From Blautia sp. An81 (GTDB lineage Bacteria > Bacillota > Clostridia > Lachnospirales > Lachnospiraceae), in contig NZ_NFHH01000028.1 of assembly GCF_002161285.1 (NCBI RefSeq), forward strand, positions 1 to 47,259: a DNA stretch of 47,259 nt, read 5' to 3'. The notes under the pieces are model-generated. The model had not been told where the DNA came from and did not search any database. It saw nothing but the letters and a program-made list of their open reading frames with translations. Positions within the stretch are counted from its first letter, which is position 1, and every line of letters starts with the position of its first letter. The position numbers and the translations under genes are program-made. Shown here in pieces: positions 42,474 to 47,259 of the stretch.

Positions 42474-43409
42474 ATGGATAAAATAGCAGTGTTGATTCCT
42501 TGTTATAATGAAAGTCAGACAATAGAGAAGGTAGTACGTGATTGGAAAGTAGAGTTACCGGAAGCGGCAATTTACGTGTATGATAATAATTCTACAGACC
42601 ATACTGATGAAATTGCCAGAGCTGCAGGAGCCATAGTTCGATATGAATATCAGCAGGGCAAAGGCAATGTGATCAGAAGGATGTTTCGCGAAATTGACGC
42701 TTTTTGTTATATCTTGATCGATGGAGATGATACCTATCCAGCAGAAGTTGGACGGGAGATGGTAGAGAGGATAATGACTCGAAATGTTGATATGGTTGTA
42801 GGTGACCGGCTTTCCTCTACATATTTTGAAGAAAATAAAAGACCATTTCATAATTTTGGAAATAGTCTTGTAAGAGCAGCTATTAATAAGTTATTCCATA
42901 GTAATATCCGGGATATTATGACAGGATATCGAGCCTTTAGCTATGAATTTGTTAAGAGTTTTCCTGTGTTGTCAAAGGGATTTGAAATTGAGACAGAGAT
43001 GAGTATTCATGCAGTAGACAAGAATATGAATGTTGAAAATATCATCATTGAGTACAGGGATCGACCGGAGGGAAGCGAGTCGAAATTGAATACTTACTCA
43101 GATGGACTGAAAGTATTAAAAACGATAGGGCGGCTTTACCGAAATTACAAGCCGATGCAGTTTTTTGGAATTGCAGCACTTGTATTACTGCTGATTTCTG
43201 CGGCGATGTTTATCCCTGTATTGGCTGTCTATATCAGAACAGGTCTGGTCCCTAATTTCCCCACTTTAATTGTCAGTGGGTTTATTACCCTTGCGGCCTT
43301 AGAATCTTTGTTCTCTGGTCTGATCCTATCTACTTTAGCCGAAAAGGAACGCCAGGAATTTGAATTCCGGCTTCAATTAGTGAGAAAAATGAAAAAGGAT
43401 GAGATATGA
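42474..43409 (+). CDS. DPM1-like GT2 with C-terminal membrane helices
   Basis: Predicted polyprenyl-phosphate sugar synthase: transfers a sugar from a nucleotide donor to undecaprenyl phosphate on the inner face. MDKIAVLIPCYNESQTIEKV opens the domain, YVYDNNSTDHT is the nucleotide site, QQGKGNVIRRMF the helix, and LIDGDDTYPAE the metal-binding DxD. DIMTGYRAFSYEFVKSFPV and EYRDRPEGSESKLNTYSDG are typical of this DPM1/GtrB group. Two helices near 232-255 and 264-288 close it. Two ATGs are adjacent; the second (42474) is better spaced from AGGA at 42463-42466. It overlaps the GtrA gene by four bases. Confidence 0.88.
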   Translation: MDKIAVLIPCYNESQTIEKVVRDWKVELPEAAIYVYDNNSTDHTDEIARAAGAIVRYEYQQGKGNVIRRMFREIDAFCYILIDGDDTYPAEVGREMVERIMTRNVDMVVGDRLSSTYFEENKRPFHNFGNSLVRAAINKLFHSNIRDIMTGYRAFSYEFVKSFPVLSKGFEIETEMSIHAVDKNMNVENIIIEYRDRPEGSESKLNTYSDGLKVLKTIGRLYRNYKPMQFFGIAALVLLLISAAMFIPVLAVYIRTGLVPNFPTLIVSGFITLAALESLFSGLILSTLAEKERQEFEFRLQLVRKMKKDEI

Positions 43410-43846
43410 TAGAGCTAATAAAAAAATTATATGAAAAATACGAAGAACTGGTTATGTATGTGATCGTAGGAGTCTGTACTATGATCGTATCGCTGGTGTC
43501 TTACTATATCCTTGCAAATCCGTTGGGATTATACTATCAGACTGCAAATATTATAAGTTGGATATTGGCGGTAGCATTTGCTTATGTGACGAATAAAAAG
43601 TTTGTGTTTAAATCCCGCTATTCTGGAATGCATAATACGGTAAAAGAAATGTCCAGCTTTATATCCAGCAGGGTTGCTTCTCTTTTGGTAGAAATCCTCA
43701 GTATGTATTTTTTTGTCCAGATATGTCAGATAGATGATAATATTGTAAAATTGATGAATCAGGTTTTGGTAACAGTGTTAAATTATATTTTTAGTAAATT
43801 TTGGGTATTTAGAAAATCAAGCAAAACCCAGGAAAATAAAAACTAG
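43406..43846 (+). CDS. GtrA family membrane protein
   Basis: Small four-helix membrane protein of the GtrA/PST family, thought to help move polyprenyl-phosphate-linked sugars across the membrane. The 146 residues show VMYVIVGVCTMIVSLVSYYI, WILAVAFAYVTNKKFVFKSR, the mid-loop SSFISSRVASLLVEIL and the ending YIFSKFWVFRKSSK; the paired NKKFVF and KFWVF ends are the family marks. The ATG overlaps the previous stop (ATGA) and a second DPM1-like gene follows, so both neighbours are glycosyltransferases that make its likely cargo. Confidence 0.92.
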   Translation: MIELIKKLYEKYEELVMYVIVGVCTMIVSLVSYYILANPLGLYYQTANIISWILAVAFAYVTNKKFVFKSRYSGMHNTVKEMSSFISSRVASLLVEILSMYFFVQICQIDDNIVKLMNQVLVTVLNYIFSKFWVFRKSSKTQENKN

Positions 43847-43868
43847 GGTTATTGGGGAGGAATTGAAT

Positions 43869-44813
43869 ATGGAAAAGCTGACACTGATCGTGCCCTGTTA
43901 TAATGAAGAAGAAGTCCTTCCTTTTTTTTACGAAGAATTTCAGAAAGTTGCATCAAAACTGAAAAATTATAACACAGAAGTTATTTTTGTGGATGATGGC
44001 TCTAAAGATAAAACGTTGTCTATTATTAAGGAAATGGCTGCCAGAGATGATAGAGTAAAATATCTTTCTTTTTCCAGAAATTTTGGAAAAGAGGCCGCTA
44101 TTTATGCTGGATTTCAGCATGCAGATGGGGATTATATCGCTATGCTGGATGCAGACCTTCAGGATCCGCCTTCTTTACTTCCGGAAATGATGAAGGGAAT
44201 TGTAGAGGAGGGATATGATTCTGTGGCCACTAGGCGAGTGAGCAGAAAGGGAGAGCCTCCTGTTAGATCCTTTTTTGCCAGGTGCTTTTACAAATTAATG
44301 AAAAGGATTTCTACAGCCGAGATTATGGATGGAGCACGGGATTTTCGGTTAATGACCAGGCAGTTTAAAGATGCTATACTGGAAATGGGTGAATACAATC
44401 GGTTTTCAAAAGGAATTTTTGGCTGGGTAGGTTTTAAAACGAAATGGATAGAATATGAAAATATAGAAAGAAAGGCAGGAGAGACAAAGTGGTCTTTTTG
44501 GAAATTATTTAAATACAGTCTAGAGGGAATCATTGGTTTTTCTACAGCGCCTCTTGCCCTGGTATCTGCTTTAGGAATTCTGGTTTGCTTGGTGGCATTT
44601 TTATTTTTAGTGATTATTCTTTTGAAGACATTGTGCTTTGGTGATCCGGTAGCCGGATGGCCTTCAATGACTTGTATTATTCTTATGCTTGGGGGAATTC
44701 AGCTTCTCTGTATGGGAATCCTGGGTATGTATCTTTCAAAGACGTATTTAGAAACCAAGAAGAGACCTATCTATATATGTGGAGAAACAAATCTGAATGA
44801 AACAAAAGGATGA
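43869..44813 (+). CDS. GtrB-like bactoprenol-phosphate glycosyltransferase (GT2)
   Basis: Membrane GT2 that loads a sugar (glucose in GtrB) on undecaprenyl phosphate. MEKLTLIVPCYNEEEVLPFF, VIFVDDGSKDKT, LSFSRNFGKEAAIYAGFQHA, MLDADLQDPPSLLPEM and DGARDFRLMTRQF are exactly the GtrB/DPM1 motif series. ERKAGETKWSFWKLFKYSLE and two C-terminal helices (about 228-255 and 262-288) are also standard. An in-frame TTG at 43863 is only two bases from GGAGG, so the ATG at 43869, eight bases away, is the likely start. It probably works with the GtrA protein just upstream and with the GT-C-like proteins that use its product. Confidence 0.92.
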   Translation: MEKLTLIVPCYNEEEVLPFFYEEFQKVASKLKNYNTEVIFVDDGSKDKTLSIIKEMAARDDRVKYLSFSRNFGKEAAIYAGFQHADGDYIAMLDADLQDPPSLLPEMMKGIVEEGYDSVATRRVSRKGEPPVRSFFARCFYKLMKRISTAEIMDGARDFRLMTRQFKDAILEMGEYNRFSKGIFGWVGFKTKWIEYENIERKAGETKWSFWKLFKYSLEGIIGFSTAPLALVSALGILVCLVAFLFLVIILLKTLCFGDPVAGWPSMTCIILMLGGIQLLCMGILGMYLSKTYLETKKRPIYICGETNLNETKG

Positions 44814-45384
44814 ATTTGTACGGTATCATTTATGCTTATGTAAAGTCCAGCTAATAAATGCCAATAGATAAATGAAAATATTTTTCATCAGAAAAAAGGG
44901 TAGACTTTCCCCTTGGTGATAATATCATTTTTAAAAAGATATTGATTCGTTGGATTTGCAGTATTTTATGCAGCTATGTCGTATTTATCAGCATTATATT
45001 GTTTGATATGTTCTCGAGGAGTAATGATTTCAAAAGGCTTGTTATTGAATATTACAGTGCGGACAGGTGGCTCAAAGAGCCCCGGAATAATCAACCTGCT
45101 TCCATGGTCAGATCAGTTACCAGAGATCTGCCGGAGCGAGTCAAAAACAACCAAGCTGTAAACCAGGCCGTCGGAAACGGCGGTCAAAAAATGGGCCAGT
45201 ACTCATGGTTTATCGTATACTACCGTATACGTTTTATCTGGTGTCTATCAGGAACCGTCAGACATGATAATTTTAGGATAACATCTGATGAAGGAAGAAC
45301 ACCTTCTTCTGTTATCTAATCATAGAAACTTATTAACCGAGTAGTCTTATTGACTACACCATTATTATACTAGGGGGAATATAA
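44814..45384. other. Gene-poor 571-bp gap
   Basis: No gene I can support. Two overlapping frames from about 44942-45319 are open for 60-125 codons but match no family I know. One of them ends in ETAVKKWASTHGLSYTTVY, which looks like a helix-turn-helix remnant, so a decayed small gene is possible. Several short palindromes occur (GTATAC repeated near 45216-45231). The last 20 bases carry the GGGGG ribosome site of the next gene. Confidence 0.4.
45341..45357 (+). promoter_or_regulatory. Short inverted repeat upstream of the DUF3048 lipoprotein gene
   Basis: GTAGTC (45341-45346) and GACTAC (45352-45357) are perfect complements around TTATT, 28 bases before the ATG and overlapping a TTGACT sequence. 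TATACT follows nearby but too close to pair with TTGACT as a normal promoter. Could be an operator or a leader hairpin; weak evidence. Confidence 0.3.
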
Positions 45385-46515
45385 ATGAAATTCAAAAAAG
45401 TTATGCTGATCACTGCAGCTTTTGTTCTTGCAGGTTCCATGGCAGCCTGCAGCCATAAGGACGATACACAACAGAGCCAGAATGAGACTGCTCAGACCGA
45501 AAAATCCTCACAGGGAGAGACGGAAGATGATCAGGGGGCAGTACAGGGTTCTGCAGTAGAGCCTCAGGAAGAGATTCCTGCTAATCAGAACCTTCTTACA
45601 GGAGTGCCGGACCTGACAGACGGGGCCATTGGAAAACGGCCAGTAGCTGTTATGGTCAATAATGTTTCTTACGCAATGCCTCAGTATGGCGTAGGACAGG
45701 CAGATATTATTTTTGAAATTCCTGTTGAGGGAGATGCTACCAGATTTATGGCTCTTTACGGCGATTATACCCAGGTGCCTCAAATTTGCCCCATCCGCAG
45801 CTGCCGTTATTATTTCCCGGCTCTTTCCCAGGGATTTGATGCATTCTATGTAAACTGGGGAATTGATGATACTATGGCGGACTATCTGGAAGCTTTGAAT
45901 ATGGACCAGATTGAAGGGATTACCAATACCGGCGGACTTTTCGGCAGGGACCAGGACAGGCTGAATCAGGGATATTCTCTGGAACATACAGGATATTTTG
46001 ACGGAACAAAGCTGGTTTCTTATATTGAGTCTCAGGGCCTGAGGACAGACCTGAATGAGGACAAGAAGGGGCCTGCTTTCCAGTTCAACGGCCTGGAGGA
46101 ACAGCTCAAGCCAGAGGGCAGTGACTGTACCAGCGTACAGATTAACTTCGGCGCGCAGTCTTCACAGTTTACTTATGATGCAGAGAATAAGGTTTATTTG
46201 AAGCAGATCAATGGCGATGCCCAGGTAGATGGAAAAACCGGAGAACAGCTGGCCTTTACTAATGTATTTGTATTGGAAACAGATATTTCTGTGAGAGACA
46301 GTGTGGGACATAAAGAGATTGACTGGGATGGAGGAACAGATTCTGTAGGATATTATGTATCCAATGGAGGCGTTCAGAAAATTACTTGGTCTAAGGACTA
46401 CAATAATGAAAGTTCCTACCTGAGATTTTACGATGAGTCCGGTCAGGAGATTTCCATTAACAGAGGAAAAAGCTATATTGCGTTAAATTACAAAAATCAG
46501 GCTGTTTTTCAGTAA
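45385..46515 (+). CDS. DUF3048 domain lipoprotein (YerB-like)
   Basis: Exported lipoprotein of unknown function. The signal peptide MKFKKVMLITAAFVLAGSMAAC ends in a lipobox-type Cys at residue 22, followed by a Gln/Glu/Ser-rich linker to about residue 65. The DUF3048 domain follows: LLTGVPDLTDGAIGKRPVAV, MVNNVSYAMPQYGVGQADII, FEIPVEGDATRFMALYGDYT, IGPIRSCRYYF-like PICPIRSCRYYFPALSQGFD and the C-terminal beta half. Length 376 is usual. YerB of Bacillus is its best-known relative, without firm role. A GGGGGAAT site precedes the ATG; a strong terminator follows, so it is a single-gene unit. Confidence 0.9.
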   Translation: MKFKKVMLITAAFVLAGSMAACSHKDDTQQSQNETAQTEKSSQGETEDDQGAVQGSAVEPQEEIPANQNLLTGVPDLTDGAIGKRPVAVMVNNVSYAMPQYGVGQADIIFEIPVEGDATRFMALYGDYTQVPQICPIRSCRYYFPALSQGFDAFYVNWGIDDTMADYLEALNMDQIEGITNTGGLFGRDQDRLNQGYSLEHTGYFDGTKLVSYIESQGLRTDLNEDKKGPAFQFNGLEEQLKPEGSDCTSVQINFGAQSSQFTYDAENKVYLKQINGDAQVDGKTGEQLAFTNVFVLETDISVRDSVGHKEIDWDGGTDSVGYYVSNGGVQKITWSKDYNNESSYLRFYDESGQEISINRGKSYIALNYKNQAVFQ

Positions 46516-46522
46516 GTGAGAG

Positions 46523-46562
46523 AACAGGGGCTGACGCATCAAGTGCGCCAGCCCCTGTTTAA
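46523..46562 (+). terminator. Rho-independent terminator after the DUF3048 gene
   Basis: 46523-46538 pairs with 46544-46559 at 15 of 16 positions around a five-base loop (stem AACAGGGGCTG...CAGCCCCTGTT). It starts seven bases after the stop. The T-run on the + strand is short (TTT), but the stem is very strong. Confidence 0.8.
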
Positions 46563-46606
46563 AAAAATGCTCATATGGAAATATCTTTCTTGCTCGATAA
46601 AGATGT

Positions 46607-46945
46607 TCAAGTATTGCTGCTTTTTCTTAAGCTGGATTTTAGGCTTTTCATGGTTTCCAGAATAATCTGTTTCTCCTGAGGGGTACAGTCATCCAGGAGT
46701 TCTTTAATTTCCTGGTCCAGAATAACAGAGGAAGCAGTATTATATCCACATACCAGTTCATCTACGGATACATGGAGCGCATTAGCAATATCAAGAAGAC
46801 ATTGTACGCTGAGCTTGGTCTTTCCTGTTTCAATATGACTGATATGCTGGACAGAATAGTCTGTTTCTTCCCCTAACATCTGCTGCGTCATTTTCTGTTT
46901 TTCACGATATTCTTTGATTCTTGAGCCAATCCTTGAGTAGTCCAT
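46607..46945 (-). CDS. XRE-family HTH transcriptional regulator
   Basis: Small DNA-binding regulator of 112 residues. The helix-turn-helix domain takes residues 3-65: RIGSRIKEYREKQKMTQQML, GEETDYSVQHISHIETGKTK (recognition helix SVQHISHIE) and LSVQCLLDIANALHVSVDEL. The C-terminal 45 residues are charged and helical, perhaps for dimerisation. TCAGGAGC eight bases before the ATG is a good ribosome site. A TATAAT on the minus strand (46973-46978) may be its -10. It converges with the DUF3048 gene. The target is unknown; there is no evidence that it controls the polysaccharide genes. Confidence 0.9.
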   Translation of the reverse strand: MDYSRIGSRIKEYREKQKMTQQMLGEETDYSVQHISHIETGKTKLSVQCLLDIANALHVSVDELVCGYNTASSVILDQEIKELLDDCTPQEKQIILETMKSLKSSLRKSSNT

Positions 46946-47114
46946 ACTATACGCTCCTGAAAAATTTTATATATTATATGCATAAATTCTGTGAATAATA
47001 AATGGAGTAAACAGATAAATTATGCAAGGAGTTTAAAAAACTATAAATATTATGAATTTTTTATATATCCATTTAAGAGAGAAATAGATTCTTCTGTAAT
47101 CTTGTTTATGGAAG

Positions 47115-47123
47115 TGGTATAAT
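47115..47123 (+). promoter_or_regulatory. Candidate extended -10 promoter reading into the IS-like end
   Basis: TGGTATAAT is a perfect extended -10 element. It points right, 18 bases before the apparent start of an insertion-sequence end at 47141. TTGTTT upstream is too close to be its -35. Confidence 0.4.
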
Positions 47124-47140
47124 GGACTCATCAATTGCGA

Positions 47141-47259
47141 TGTTAGCGTCGGGCGATTTTCACCATTCAGAGTCGGATTAAAAACGCCAATCTCAGTCAA
47201 TTTAAAATCGCCAATGCATCATGTATGTTATTAACAGTTACGCATTTTTATACTCCGTA
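47141..47259. mobile_element. Possible end of an IS21-like element (runs off window)
   Basis: From TGTTAGCGTC (47141) the sequence shows GGCGATTTTCACC, then AAAACGCCAATC and AAAATCGCCAATG, short related units in opposite and direct orientation. Repeated sequences of this kind, built on GCGATTTT, are found at IS21-family ends upstream of istA. No transposase is seen before the window stops, so this is a recognition from memory and short repeats. Confidence 0.4.

Noticed and set aside
44942-45319. 125-codon frame as a real gene
   Set aside because: No recognised family, no ribosome site, and composition changes along its length; kept only as a possible remnant.

Overview
The window looks like part of a low-to-medium G+C Gram-positive gut anaerobe, most likely a Lachnospiraceae member (Blautia/Ruminococcus type). 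The reasons are A-rich genes with strong AGGAG ribosome sites, a DUF3048 lipoprotein, a YfhO/DUF6020/GtrA membrane glycosylation block, and IS110- and IS1182-type relics of a sort common in that family. Genus is not determined. Almost the whole window is cell-surface polysaccharide biosynthesis, nearly all on the + strand.

Region 1 (1-12907) is a near-complete Wzx/Wzy-type capsule or exopolysaccharide locus. It holds an MBOAT O-acyltransferase whose 5' end is cut by a GC-rich palindromic element, its AlgX-like SGNH partner, a DegT-type sugar aminotransferase, a PglC-type initiating phosphoglycosyltransferase, four glycosyltransferases, UDP-galactopyranose mutase (so the polymer probably contains galactofuranose), a Wzy/O-antigen-ligase-like polymerase and a Wzx flippase. 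A hairpin cluster ends this transcription unit. Region 2 (13181-15547) is UDP-glucose 6-dehydrogenase plus a GT2 enzyme with a membrane tail, in the same host-like base composition.

Region 3 (about 15.6-32.6 kb) is strikingly A+T-rich and looks like an exchanged cassette. It holds four GT4/GT2 enzymes, a GT-C-like membrane protein, an FdtA/FdtB pair for a dTDP-3-amino-3,6-dideoxyhexose, an acyltransferase-3 protein, a secreted GH25 lysozyme with near-identical tandem wall-binding repeats, a decayed gene, a GNAT acetyltransferase and a second Wzx flippase. Two dead insertion sequences sit between genes: an IS110 relic at about 18841-20373, and an IS1182-like relic at 26332-28097 that still has 17-bp terminal inverted repeats and a perfect 9-bp target duplication. 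The cassette has no recognisable Wzy polymerase and no initiating transferase.

Region 4 (32569-44813) returns to host-like composition. A candidate promoter and an attenuator-like hairpin precede a run of large membrane proteins: a GT-C-like protein homologous to the cassette's one, an acyltransferase-3, YfhO, a DUF6020-like protein and a PTPS-related protein. Then come a DPM1-like GT2, GtrA and a GtrB-like GT2. I read this as an extracytoplasmic glycosylation and acylation module fed by polyprenyl-phosphate sugars. A 168-bp nested palindrome lies inside it. Region 5 (44814-47259) has a gene-poor stretch, a DUF3048 lipoprotein, a terminator, a divergent XRE regulator and what looks like the end of an IS21-like element running off the window.
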